Notes: generated from the letters alone by a model not told the origin. A DNA stretch of 64,000 nucleotides from Lachnospiraceae bacterium (GCA_022510685.1 JAFLTA010000004.1:1-64000), one strand, 5' to 3'. Shown: positions 45,342 through 53,847, counted from the first letter of the stretch. Made by a program: numbers and translations.

Positions 45342-46052
45342 TTACCCCTCGAACATACGAGAGTATTCCGAATCCAGATAAGTCTCCACAGAGCCGTAGA
45401 AGTAATCTCCCTCCCCAATATGAAGAATATAGTCAGCATGACGCACGGCATTGGCAATATCATGAGTCACCATAATAATAGCAACGCCTTCTTCATGCAG
45501 CTTATCCAGATTGTCATACAAAGATGCCGCCGCTGTCGGATCCAGTCCGGTGACCGGCTCATCCAATACTAACAACTGCTCTGTGGCACACAATGCTCGC
45601 GCAAGAAGCACACGCTGTTGCTGCCCTCCGGATAAATCCCCATAGCATTTATTTTTCAAGTCCGCAATCTCCAGCCGTCCAAGATTGCGAAGTGCCTCTT
45701 TTTTCTCTGTCCGATTATGAAATGGTCTGCTTTTCATCCGGCTCTGAAATCCCGAAAGCACCACTTCCATCACACTCGCCGGAAAATGTTTCTGCACCTG
45801 TGTCTGCTGGGGAAGATAACCGATTGCTTCTCCATGCAACTCTCCTGCCAGCTCCACTCTGCCGCTCACCGGCTTAATCAAACCTAACAGTGTGCGAATC
45901 AGCGTACTTTTTCCGGAACCGTTTTCTCCCACTACACATACATATTCTCCGGAATGTACCCGGAAATCAAAATGCTCCAATATGGCTTTATTTTCATAGC
46001 CGAGTCCTGCATCCACACAGGTGAGCAGACATTCCTTCTCTCTCTGTTCCAT
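45342..46052 (-). CDS. Metal ABC transporter ATPase (ZnuC-like)
   Basis: This is the ATP-binding subunit of the metal importer. Walker A GENGSGKST, Q-loop GYLPQQTQVQ, signature LSGGQQQRVLLARAL, Walker B LLVLDEPVTGLD and the switch His in MVTHD are all intact, so it should be active. It is 236 residues from ATG 46052. Earlier ATGs (46064, 46085) exist but have no better binding site. It is the first gene, followed by the permease 94 bases later. Its upstream side is shared with the 51-bp tandem array (46137-46321). I see no Zur or MntR box that I would trust. Confidence 0.9.
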   Translation of the reverse strand: MEQREKECLLTCVDAGLGYENKAILEHFDFRVHSGEYVCVVGENGSGKSTLIRTLLGLIKPVSGRVELAGELHGEAIGYLPQQTQVQKHFPASVMEVVLSGFQSRMKSRPFHNRTEKKEALRNLGRLEIADLKNKCYGDLSGGQQQRVLLARALCATEQLLVLDEPVTGLDPTAAASLYDNLDKLHEEGVAIIMVTHDIANAVRHADYILHIGEGDYFYGSVETYLDSEYSRMFEG

Positions 46053-46136
46053 TTCTTTCCCCATTTCTGTCACAATACAATACAAATCTATCCCATCTTA
46101 CTGATTCACATTATATTTGTCAAGAAAATGCAGGTA

Positions 46137-46321
46137 TTCTTGACAATTCTTTCTTTTCTAAAGGAAAGAAGGCGCGTTGTATACTCATTCTTGACAATTC
46201 TTTCTTTCCCAAAGGAAAGAAGGCGCGTTGTATACTCATTCTTGACAATTCTTTCTTTCCCAAAGGAAAGAAGGCACATTGTATACTCATTCTTGACAAT
46301 TCTTTCTTTCCTTTGTAGAAT
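46137..46321. repeat. 51-bp tandem array, 3.4 copies
   Basis: TTGACA recurs at 46140, 46191, 46242 and 46293, exactly 51 bases apart. Each full unit has TTCTTTCC-CAAA-GGAAAGAA (a hairpin), GGCGCGTTG and TATACTCATTC. The fourth copy is cut short after TTTCCTTTG. The period of 51 is a multiple of three and leaves frames open on both strands, producing false repeat-encoded ORFs. Confidence 0.95.
46293..46321 (+). promoter_or_regulatory. Promoter formed by the last tandem copy, for the CNNM gene
   Basis: TTGACA (46293-46298), 17 bases, TAGAAT (46316-46321). In the full copies the nearest -10-like TATACT is 34 bases from TTGACA, so only the truncated copy makes a functional spacing. Confidence 0.7.
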
Positions 46322-46370
46322 ATTGCTAATTGAGAAACGAAATATTTCTTGATGAAGCAACAAAATATAC

Positions 46371-47717
46371 ATGATTTTAACGAATGGAGTTGATTATTTG
46401 GATTCAAGTGACGCCTCGCAGATTGCAATTTTATTGATTCTGCTGGTACTATCTGCCTTCTTTTCATCGGCAGAAACTTGTCTGACCACGGTAAGCCGAA
46501 TGCGCATCAAGGCTATGGCAGAAGAAAATGTAAAAAACGCCAAGCTGGTGCTACAGCTTATTGACAAGCAGACACAGATGTTAAGCGCAATTTTAATTGG
46601 AAACAATGTGGTAAATTTGTCCGCATCTTCGCTGACTACCACCTTTGCCATCCATCTGGCAAAGAAATTGGGCATGAGTGATTTAGCAAGTGCCATCACA
46701 GGAATTGCTACAGCGATACTGACAATACTGATACTTATTTTCGGAGAGATTGTACCAAAATCTCTGGCTACCATGAACTCGGAAAAACTGGCTCTTGTGT
46801 ATGCCAAACCGATTTATGCTCTGACCAATTTCCTGCGACCCATCTCATTTATAATGAATAAGCTTTCAGATGGACTGCTACTACTGTTCCACTTGAACCC
46901 GAAGGATCGTCCGGCAATCACAGAGACCGAATTTCGCACGATTCTGGATGTCAGCCACGAGGAAGGTGTTATCGAGAGTGAGGAACGCCAGATGATTACC
47001 AATGTGGTAGATTTTGCAGATTCTTTAGCAAAAGATGTCATGGTTCCGAAAATGGATGTGGAATTTGTCAGCGTGGATAGTTCCTATCAGGAGCTTTATG
47101 AAATATATAAAGAGAAATGGCATACGCGAATGCCCGTGTACAGCGAAAGCCGCGATAATATTGTAGGTATTATCAACGTAAAAGATCTAATTTTTTATCA
47201 GGGATCCCGAGAGGAGTTTGACATCACACAGGTCATGCGGGAGCCTTACTTTACTTATGAATACAAGAAAATATCGGAATTGTTTTTTGAAATGAAGCAT
47301 GAGTCTATTCCCATGGCTATGGTGTTGGATGAATATGGCGCCACAGCCGGACTACTCACTATCGAAGATTTGATTGAGGAAATCGTAGGCGAAATCCGAG
47401 ATGAATACGACGTAAATGAGGAAGACGAAATCACTTGTATTGATGAGGAAAATTACATTTTACTGGGTGTTGCCAAGCTGGACAATATCAACGAACAACT
47501 TGGTACCCAGCTGGAGTCCGAGGACTATGACTCAATTGCCGGACATATCATTAACCTGTTAGACCATTTTCCGGATGCCGGAGAGACGGTCAGTGATGAG
47601 TTTGCCGAGTATCGTGTCCTGGAAGCCTCCAAGAACCGAATCGATAAAGTAAAAGTACATCTTTTGCCGAGAGTGCAAGAGCAAGATGAAGAAACGATAG
47701 AAAACGGAGAGGAATGA
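46371..47717 (+). CDS. CNNM/CorC-type membrane protein with CBS pair
   Basis: This is a HlyC/CorC family protein: an N-terminal CNNM (DUF21) membrane domain (about residues 15-180, four segments, with LTTVSRMRIKAM and GEIVPKSLATMN), a cytoplasmic CBS pair (about 200-325, VMVPKMDVEFVSVD, TRMPVYSES, TAGLLTIEDLIEEIVGEI) and a C-terminal CorC_HlyC domain (to about 430). Relatives move or sense Mg or other divalent ions. ATG 46371 has no binding site. TTG 46398 has GGAG 8 bases upstream and gives MDSSDASQIA, so the true start may be there. The gene is divergent from the metal ABC genes, with the tandem array between. Confidence 0.9.
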   Translation: MILTNGVDYLDSSDASQIAILLILLVLSAFFSSAETCLTTVSRMRIKAMAEENVKNAKLVLQLIDKQTQMLSAILIGNNVVNLSASSLTTTFAIHLAKKLGMSDLASAITGIATAILTILILIFGEIVPKSLATMNSEKLALVYAKPIYALTNFLRPISFIMNKLSDGLLLLFHLNPKDRPAITETEFRTILDVSHEEGVIESEERQMITNVVDFADSLAKDVMVPKMDVEFVSVDSSYQELYEIYKEKWHTRMPVYSESRDNIVGIINVKDLIFYQGSREEFDITQVMREPYFTYEYKKISELFFEMKHESIPMAMVLDEYGATAGLLTIEDLIEEIVGEIRDEYDVNEEDEITCIDEENYILLGVAKLDNINEQLGTQLESEDYDSIAGHIINLLDHFPDAGETVSDEFAEYRVLEASKNRIDKVKVHLLPRVQEQDEETIENGEE

Positions 47718-47732
47718 TCCTCTCCGTTTTTC
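47701..47732 (+). terminator. Terminator overlapping the CNNM stop codon
   Basis: AAAACGGAGAGGA pairs with TCCTCTCCGTTTT (13 pairs) and a U-run follows. The TGA stop is in the loop. The mirrored A-run means it could also end transcripts of the minus strand gene stopping at 47741. Confidence 0.93.
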
Positions 47733-47740
47733 CTGTATAT

Positions 47741-49609
47741 TTAGTGCACATTCTCCGGGCTGCAGCCCTCGTACCGACAGCGGATAACCTGATGTCCGAT
47801 TCCCTTGTCAATGGCACCGCCTCTGGATTCTGCCACACATCGTTTGAAATCACAATCTTCTATACAGCCCTTTACCGAACCGTACATTCGGATTCCGGCT
47901 CCGTTTTTTTCACGGCAATTGACAAATGTACAATGGCGAATCGTACCGCCCTGGGTATACAAAGCTCCTCCCTGACAAAAATTAAACACGGAATCTTTGA
48001 TTTCCGGTGCATAGGCATCATAAACAGCCCTTCCGCCTTGCGTATTGCAAAAAACGCTGTTATTTATCTTCAAACGGGTTCCCGTAGCGCTGACAACACC
48101 CACCTGAAGCTTTCCGTCAAATTCACAATTTTCCATCAAACTGCTTTTACCATGATCCATTTTAATCATATCACCGTGATCAAGAGTTCCACAATACATA
48201 TGAACCCCCTTCATATGCAGGGTTCCACGACTATAAATCGGATGATTTATGTACAATATGGCATTTTCTATCGTCAGCTTTCCGTCGATATCAATTTCCA
48301 AAGGACAATCCAAAATCGTGGATTGGGTAATTGTCTGTTCCCCCTTTATGCGGATTCCCGATTTGGAAATGTCCGGACCGATATAAAGATGCTGTACTAA
48401 TTCCACCCCCATAGGATGGCAGTCTTTGTAATGGCAGTTTTGCACATGTTCAAATACCGGCGCATCATAAAAAATCGCTGCACCGTAATCAGCCACCAGA
48501 CAATGAGTAAACTCACAATCCACGATGGAAACTCCCGACACGGCATAAATCGCTCCGCCACGGCTCGCCTCACAGTCCCGAAAAGAACATTTTTCCACTT
48601 TACCTTTTCCGCCGCGAATCATGAGCGCTCCACCATTTTCCGGAGAATAACACTCTGAAAACTGACATCGTTTCACCTGGATCTGATCTCCCCAAAATCG
48701 AACCGCTGCACCTCTGGAAGTCTGGTTAATCTGACTGTCTACAATAACAGCCGATCCGTTTTCCGCCCTGAGAAACATCCCCATATTGCGACAATCTACG
48801 TAACTATCCCGCATCAATACTCTGCCACCCTGATCGTGTATATTGACTCCGGCACGGTGGCTGTTACTTTTACGGATAATTTTACTGCTTTCGATGCGTA
48901 ACTCTCCGCCTTCTACAGCAATATTTCCATATATTCGCACTTCTGCATGGTCAATGACCAGACGCATCCCCTTTTTTAAAACCAAATCCTCCCGAATTTC
49001 ATACCGGTCTGTCAAATACACATCATTTTCTTTATTTAACATATCCTGTGTGCATACTCTCTCATCTCCCGGCAGCCAATAAAAACGTAGTTTTCTGTCC
49101 GTCAATTCAGAATCCCATTTCTGCATTTTCCGAATGCACTCCGCACAGGCATCCTGCTGCTCAGATTGCGCATAGCGAATAAATTCACGAATCGTCTCCC
49201 GCCAATCGCTGTATATGCCCAATGCTTTTGCCCACAAGTCAATTTCCTCCCACGCAGACTCACTCCAACCGTTCTCTGTATAAGAGACATTCATTAAATC
49301 TAACATACAAATCACTTTGTCAGCGTCTTCGCGAATCTCGTTAGAGAGCTTTTGCATAATGTCGCTTTTTTCTTTAGACATGCGGATGCATTCTCTCGCC
49401 TGCTCTTTTGTAACCCCTAAGCCCGGATACAATAAACGCTCCAATTCTGCATTTTCTGCGACATCACACTCTCCGTTTTCCCTCGCCTGTGAAATCATTG
49501 CCGCACCGTATGCTACCAAAAAATTCTTTTCTCGTGTACAGAAAGCATGCTTCGGAGTCATCCAGAAACGCTTCCTTTGATTAAATTTTGTAAGTACACT
49601 CTGAATCAT
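47741..49609 (-). CDS. TerB-like / right-handed beta-helix protein with Cys ladder (long paralog)
   Basis: At 622 residues this protein has no signal peptide or membrane helix, so it is predicted cytosolic. Residues about 28-150 are helical and resemble TerB-type domains (LVAYGAAMISQARENGECDV). Residues about 200-620 are short strand repeats typical of a parallel beta-helix, many with GGA(I/L) turns (GGALM, GGAIY, GAAIF, GGALY, GGAID). A C-x-(F/Y)-x2-C pattern recurs at 315-320, 341-346, 365-370, 392-397, 586-591 and 611-616. Its ATG overlaps the stop of the 406-residue paralog (ATGA), with AGGAG 8 bases upstream. Function is unknown. Confidence 0.75.
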   Translation of the reverse strand: MIQSVLTKFNQRKRFWMTPKHAFCTREKNFLVAYGAAMISQARENGECDVAENAELERLLYPGLGVTKEQARECIRMSKEKSDIMQKLSNEIREDADKVICMLDLMNVSYTENGWSESAWEEIDLWAKALGIYSDWRETIREFIRYAQSEQQDACAECIRKMQKWDSELTDRKLRFYWLPGDERVCTQDMLNKENDVYLTDRYEIREDLVLKKGMRLVIDHAEVRIYGNIAVEGGELRIESSKIIRKSNSHRAGVNIHDQGGRVLMRDSYVDCRNMGMFLRAENGSAVIVDSQINQTSRGAAVRFWGDQIQVKRCQFSECYSPENGGALMIRGGKGKVEKCSFRDCEASRGGAIYAVSGVSIVDCEFTHCLVADYGAAIFYDAPVFEHVQNCHYKDCHPMGVELVQHLYIGPDISKSGIRIKGEQTITQSTILDCPLEIDIDGKLTIENAILYINHPIYSRGTLHMKGVHMYCGTLDHGDMIKMDHGKSSLMENCEFDGKLQVGVVSATGTRLKINNSVFCNTQGGRAVYDAYAPEIKDSVFNFCQGGALYTQGGTIRHCTFVNCREKNGAGIRMYGSVKGCIEDCDFKRCVAESRGGAIDKGIGHQVIRCRYEGCSPENVH

Positions 49610-50826
49610 ATCTTTGTCTCCTCATAATTGTGAAAAAATGGTTGTTCTTCCGGTTTACAATCCTTCGCCTGACAATCCTCCACAGACTGCCCGTATTTAT
49701 GATACTTGAAATAAACAGCACCACCTAAATATTTTGCCTGGCAACGCAGAAAACGACTGTCGGAAATGAGTACATTGCCAATGGATTCCGAATAAATACC
49801 ACCACCATATTCGCTGCTTCCCTCTTGAAACAAACAGTGAACAATCTTCATCTTGGCAGCCTTTTCCAGATACAACAGTCCATTGCCGCCCTCTTTTAAA
49901 TTGGTACGCTCCATGGTGGCAGTGGAACCGGCAAAACGAATCATGGGAACACCTTTACTATGCGAAAGTCTGCAGGAATTAATGATCAGCCTGCCTCCCT
50001 CCTGCAAAAGCAAACCACAACATCCACCACAATCAATCACCGTACTTTCCATCTGCACCACTGCCGTATCCCGCAATTCCAGAAAATATTTCTGAGAACA
50101 AGATAATACCTGAACGTTTGCATCCCGAAAGCGAATTCTTCCTCCCTGTAAACGAATTCCGCCGCGCATATGTAATTCTGTGCCGTATAGCAAAAGGGAA
50201 CCACCCCGTTCAACGATAATATCTCCATTCATCTCCACCGGACCATCCAGCACTACTGTTTCTCCCACATGTATCGTCATACCTGGAAAACGCGAAATTC
50301 TCTCGAAATCCGGAAAGAAATACTTTAATGTACGATAGGAAATTTCATAACCTTGTTTTCGAAACCGCTCATAAGCCTCCACAGCCCTCTTAACATCCCC
50401 GGCTCTGGCTGCTCTGTCAAATGTCCTTAAAAAATCACACTCTGCATCGGATAAATGAAACACCTGCAAATAGTTCTCAACAATACCCCGGCAAAAATCT
50501 TCTGACCACAGCGCCATTTCCTGCATCTGAAACAAATCCAAAAGCAGACAATAACGTTCCTCCTTGCGGACAATCTGCCGAAACACATCCGTAAGACGTG
50601 CTTCCAGATAATTATTAACATCTCCTACTATCTGTTCCCTGTAATGATCAGACAACTGCAAACGTCTCAATATGTGCTCGTAATGCGTCTGCAATTCTGT
50701 AATTGCCCTCATATGCCCCATTGCCATCACACCCAATCCAAAAGCATACAAATACTTAAATGAATTCTCTGTGTCAGCCATGGGATGCCTCTCAGTATAT
50801 TTTGTTTTTTCTCCGCTAAAATCCAT
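49606..50826 (-). CDS. TerB-like / right-handed beta-helix protein (short paralog)
   Basis: This 406-residue paralog of the next gene has the same plan: no signal peptide, a helical N-terminal half (about 25-165, with YCLLLDLFQMQEMALWSEDF and HLSDAECDFLRTF, resembling TerB-type helices), then a beta-helix (about 190-395) with GGGIY and GGAVY turns and fewer Cys pairs (EDCQAKDC). GAGGAGG lies before ATG 50826. It is 114 bases downstream of the MinD-like gene and coupled to the longer paralog by a 4-base overlap. The three genes look like one functional set. I know of no described system with this make-up. Confidence 0.75.
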   Translation of the reverse strand: MDFSGEKTKYTERHPMADTENSFKYLYAFGLGVMAMGHMRAITELQTHYEHILRRLQLSDHYREQIVGDVNNYLEARLTDVFRQIVRKEERYCLLLDLFQMQEMALWSEDFCRGIVENYLQVFHLSDAECDFLRTFDRAARAGDVKRAVEAYERFRKQGYEISYRTLKYFFPDFERISRFPGMTIHVGETVVLDGPVEMNGDIIVERGGSLLLYGTELHMRGGIRLQGGRIRFRDANVQVLSCSQKYFLELRDTAVVQMESTVIDCGGCCGLLLQEGGRLIINSCRLSHSKGVPMIRFAGSTATMERTNLKEGGNGLLYLEKAAKMKIVHCLFQEGSSEYGGGIYSESIGNVLISDSRFLRCQAKYLGGAVYFKYHKYGQSVEDCQAKDCKPEEQPFFHNYEETKI

Positions 50827-50940
50827 AGGTTCCTCCTCGGCACATGAATCTTGTAAGTAATCCTCTGTATTATATTATACTTTGCATCGCATACTTAAGC
50901 AAGGATTTTCCCATATCAATATTCATTTCATTCTTACACT

Positions 50941-51762
50941 CTAACCCTTTTGGGAACGCAGTATATGAATTTGATTGTGAAGCATAGCACTGCCATACTT
51001 TAACTGACGCATCAGATAGCCTGTTTCCTTATCGGTCTTACCACTGCTATTTCGATTTAAGAATTGCAGCAACCGACCATTCCACATAGCTTCCTCTAAT
51101 TCCATATGGTAGGGAACGACTCCAATCCGTTCTCTGGGAATATGAAAACGATAACAAATACGTCTTAGATTCCATGCATGTTCCTGTTGATATTTTCCGA
51201 TAAGAAATAGCATCTTTTCCCGACCCATGTGATAATTTTCAAAGAAATCCGCAATCATTTCCGGGTTCTGTATGAGATTAACAACAACGATATCTGCTTC
51301 TGAAAGAATGCCGGCAGAACTGAGATTTCGATTTGTTTCCGTATCAATAAATAAAATATCAGAAAAGTCCTCCAGACATTGAAACAAAGATTTCCTAACC
51401 AGCTCAAATTCATATTCAAATACATCATGGTTTACAATATAGCTTTGGGGCAGATAAAATAAGTTATCAAATAGAAGTGGAATTGCCGTCTGACGTACTA
51501 CTTTGTGACCCAGGTTACCCGAATGCAGCTCTTTTAGCAAATGCTCCATACCGTATTTATGATAGTAATGCCCCTGCTCCCGCAGGCATTCAATACGATC
51601 CGGTGACAAAAGAATATCACCAATATTTCTAAGACTATAATGATTTTCCAGCAGCATATTCTTATTTCCACTATAGAATGTCATCATAGCTGCCATACAA
51701 GCAGTGTTGGTGGTAACTCCGGCATCACCACCCCTCACGCTGCTCCAAAATGCAATTTTCAA
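50941..51762 (-). CDS. MinD/ParA-like protein with degenerate P-loop
   Basis: This 273-residue protein has the SIMIBI/MinD fold pattern: start MKIAFWSSVR, P-loop region GGDAGVTTNTACMA, Walker B-like DILFIDTETNRNLSS (about 135-149), and further strands (ADIVVVNLIQNPE; IGVVPYHMELEEAMWNG). The expected KGGxGKT is RGGDAGVT: both signature lysines are gone (Arg10, Val16), so normal ATP hydrolysis is doubtful. TadZ/CpaE-type relatives show similar loss. The start is TTG 51762. GGAAGGAGG lies about 12 bases upstream, rather far. A promoter is seen at 51849-51877. It leads the set of two beta-helix genes. Confidence 0.78.
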   Translation of the reverse strand: MKIAFWSSVRGGDAGVTTNTACMAAMMTFYSGNKNMLLENHYSLRNIGDILLSPDRIECLREQGHYYHKYGMEHLLKELHSGNLGHKVVRQTAIPLLFDNLFYLPQSYIVNHDVFEYEFELVRKSLFQCLEDFSDILFIDTETNRNLSSAGILSEADIVVVNLIQNPEMIADFFENYHMGREKMLFLIGKYQQEHAWNLRRICYRFHIPRERIGVVPYHMELEEAMWNGRLLQFLNRNSSGKTDKETGYLMRQLKYGSAMLHNQIHILRSQKG

Positions 51763-51848
51763 TTGCTTCCCTTACCTCCTTCCCGATTATGACAACACTA
51801 TTATCCCATCACGTAAATTCTGTTTTTGATAGAACACGGAATACTGAT

Positions 51849-51877
51849 ACTATAACGAAAAGTTTTTGATTCGTAAA
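51849..51877 (-). promoter_or_regulatory. Candidate promoter of the MinD-like/beta-helix set
   Basis: Minus strand TTTACG (51872-51877), 17 bases, TATAGT (51849-51854), about 85 bases before the TTG start and after the fliB terminator. Confidence 0.5.
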
Positions 51878-51947
51878 TAGATTTTTTAACTTTCGGCTTT
51901 TTTCTGCTATTTTTACAAATATGAACCAAATTTTTCTCCAAAAAAGC

Positions 51948-51979
51948 AAAAAATACCTCTTTCAAAGAGGTATTTTTTA
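51948..51979 (-). terminator. Terminator after the FliB-like gene
   Basis: AAAAAATACCTCTTT and AAAGAGGTATTTTTT form a nearly perfect stem around a minimal loop. On the minus strand TTTTTTGCTTTTTT follows. It separates the FliB-like unit from the MinD-like set. Confidence 0.93.
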
Positions 51980-52009
51980 TATAATGCCATATTGATTCAT
52001 TACACCATA

Positions 52010-52975
52010 TCATGTCTTGTTTTCCGGATATGCCAGTTGCAACATTTCGATATCCCATCGCAAAAACATCTCATGTATCTGCTGTCCCATTTTTTGACCA
52101 TGAACACAAAAACGATAAACCCAGTGAAGCACCTCCAGCCAATCAGTTTCTTTCAGTCCATTCCGCACTTTATAGCGACTGCAAAGAATAACGCGCATGA
52201 TAAGCAACTCCCCCAAAACCTGTTTTACGCGTGTCTGTGGCTTTTCTATGGGGTACTCTATATAGCGACCGGGAATACGATAGCAACAGTAATTTGTAAA
52301 AAAAAGCTGCCACTCTGTCCGAGTACCTTGTAAAAATGCAGATAGCATTTCCGTTTGGTTTCCCTCCTCTTGATAACAGTCAAAGCTATCTTCCAGATAG
52401 GGACACTCCGGAAACCTTAACAATACATCCAGACAGTCCATTGCCACATCCACAAATTTTTCAAAAGTAAAACTATTATTATTTATGGTTTTCCGAAAAT
52501 CCGCAAGAACATTCTCGCTGTCCTTCCACATGGGAAGTCCTGACAAAAGCTGTTGCCCGTCAGAAACATCCGTATAACGCCATTGAACTTTTTTTGTCAA
52601 GAGGTATTTTGCCACAACAGGACAGGAAGCCATCATGGAAATCCATAGTTTTCCGTCTACCTGTGCTGTCAGTCTGGGAAACTTACGACAGGTATTGCAC
52701 AAAGCTTTCTCGGAAATATTTTTCTGTATTCTACACAACCCATCCGAATCCAACATGGCACATCGACCTATACTGTCATTTTGAAAACAATATTCTCCGT
52801 TCCTTTCCTCTATGTGGGAAAGAATATCATCGCGAATCGGAGCCGGCTCCATCTGCTGAAACCTCTCATAGTCTTTGTTATCCACAACAATTTTCCACCC
52901 GGCACAACAAGTTGCCGGACAATCTCCCGCCATACAGGAAAATGTGTCGTAAAGCTCCAATATTATCGTCTGCAT
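52010..52975 (-). CDS. fliB: FliB-like lysine N-methylase family protein
   Basis: This is a Cys-rich protein of the flagellin lysine N-methylase (FliB) family. The diagnostic N-terminal cluster is visible: FSCMAGDCPATCCAGWKI (residues 13-30), GRCAMLDSDGLCRIQ, and ALCNTCRKFPRL. Further Cys lie near CPVVAK. FliB methylates surface lysines of flagellin, or of other proteins in its wider family. No flagellar gene is in the window, so its target here is unknown; the pilins are a speculative candidate. The length of 321 is a little short of typical. It has no binding site of its own: its ATG overlaps the stop of the upstream 50-residue gene (TGATG), indicating translational coupling. Confidence 0.85.
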   Translation of the reverse strand: MQTIILELYDTFSCMAGDCPATCCAGWKIVVDNKDYERFQQMEPAPIRDDILSHIEERNGEYCFQNDSIGRCAMLDSDGLCRIQKNISEKALCNTCRKFPRLTAQVDGKLWISMMASCPVVAKYLLTKKVQWRYTDVSDGQQLLSGLPMWKDSENVLADFRKTINNNSFTFEKFVDVAMDCLDVLLRFPECPYLEDSFDCYQEEGNQTEMLSAFLQGTRTEWQLFFTNYCCYRIPGRYIEYPIEKPQTRVKQVLGELLIMRVILCSRYKVRNGLKETDWLEVLHWVYRFCVHGQKMGQQIHEMFLRWDIEMLQLAYPENKT

Positions 52976-53127
52976 CAGAATGTTAAATCAGACTTATCAT
53001 GAAGCAGTTTGGCTCCTTTTGCAATCAATACCACTCCTGCTGCAGTACCGGCAATAATCAAAAGAATACCCATAACAATATTACTGGCCCCCACTGATTT
53101 CATTGTCTTATATACTTTCTCGCCCAT
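52975..53127 (-). CDS. 50-residue single-pass membrane peptide upstream of fliB
   Basis: This short gene reads MGEKVYKTMKSVGASNIVMG and continues with one hydrophobic helix (about 17-37, IVMGILLIIAGTAAGVVLIA) and the tail KGAKLLHDKSDLTF. GGAGGG lies 5 bases before ATG 53127. Its TGA overlaps the ATG of the FliB-like gene. The good binding site and exact coupling make it a likely real protein although it is short. Function is unknown; it may anchor or regulate the FliB-like partner. Confidence 0.7.
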   Translation of the reverse strand: MGEKVYKTMKSVGASNIVMGILLIIAGTAAGVVLIAKGAKLLHDKSDLTF

Positions 53128-53172
53128 ATTTCCCTCCATTATTTCATATCCAAAAATAGAATGATTACGGTT

Positions 53173-53847
53173 TTATATTCCATACTCCGCATAATAATCA
53201 TCAATCGCTGCCTTTAACTTGTCATCAATGAGAATCTTCCCTTGATACTCTTTATTATACAGACAGGCAATCACATCTTCCATTGTAACGATAGCATTTG
53301 CCGGAAATCCGTATTTCTGCTGTATCTCCTCCAAGGCACTGGCATTAGAGGACAATCCTCTCTCCATTCTGTTGAGAGATACCATAAGTCCGACTATTTC
53401 CACGTCCCCCTGTGCCTTGATAATCGGGAATGTCTCCTCAATAGACTTTCCCGAAGTCGTCACATCTTCGATGATGACAACCTTATCTCCATCATTTATT
53501 TTACTTCCGAGAAGAATACCGGTATCACCGTGGTCTTTGACCTCCTTGCGATTAGAGCAGTAACGGATTTCTTTGCCATACAGTTCACTGTAAGCAATTG
53601 TCGTTGCCACACTTAAAGGAATTCCCTTGTATGCCGGTCCGAAAAGAACATCGAAATCATCTCCGTAATTCTCATGGATTGCCTTGGCATAATACTCTCC
53701 CAATTTCTTTAACTGTGCGCCCGTCACATAGGCACCTGCATTCATAAAGAATGGGGATTTTCGTCCGCTTTTCAAAGTAAATTCACCGAATTTCAAAACG
53801 TTACAATCTACCATAAATTGAATAAATTCCTGTTTGTAAGATTCCAT
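53173..53847 (-). CDS. pyrE: Orotate phosphoribosyltransferase
   Basis: This enzyme converts orotate and PRPP to orotidine monophosphate, the fifth step of UMP synthesis. The type I PRTase PRPP motif VVIIEDVTTSGKSIEET lies near residues 122-138. FGPAYKGIPLSVATTIAY and the flexible catalytic loop region KEVKDHGD are present. The length of 224 is normal. AAAAGGAG precedes ATG 53847. It is the last of the pyr genes here, separated from pyrD by a lipoprotein gene. Confidence 0.97.
   Translation of the reverse strand: MESYKQEFIQFMVDCNVLKFGEFTLKSGRKSPFFMNAGAYVTGAQLKKLGEYYAKAIHENYGDDFDVLFGPAYKGIPLSVATTIAYSELYGKEIRYCSNRKEVKDHGDTGILLGSKINDGDKVVIIEDVTTSGKSIEETFPIIKAQGDVEIVGLMVSLNRMERGLSSNASALEEIQQKYGFPANAIVTMEDVIACLYNKEYQGKILIDDKLKAAIDDYYAEYGI

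Noticed and set aside
46137..46321. CRISPR array
   Set aside because: The units abut directly with no unique spacers, only 3.4 copies exist and there are no cas genes.
45954..46372. Open frames on both strands with repeated KERIVKNEYTTRLLSFG-like or SFLTILSFPKERRRVVY-like units
   Set aside because: They are translations of the 51-bp tandem DNA array, whose period is a multiple of three. There is no binding site or family and both strands are open equally.
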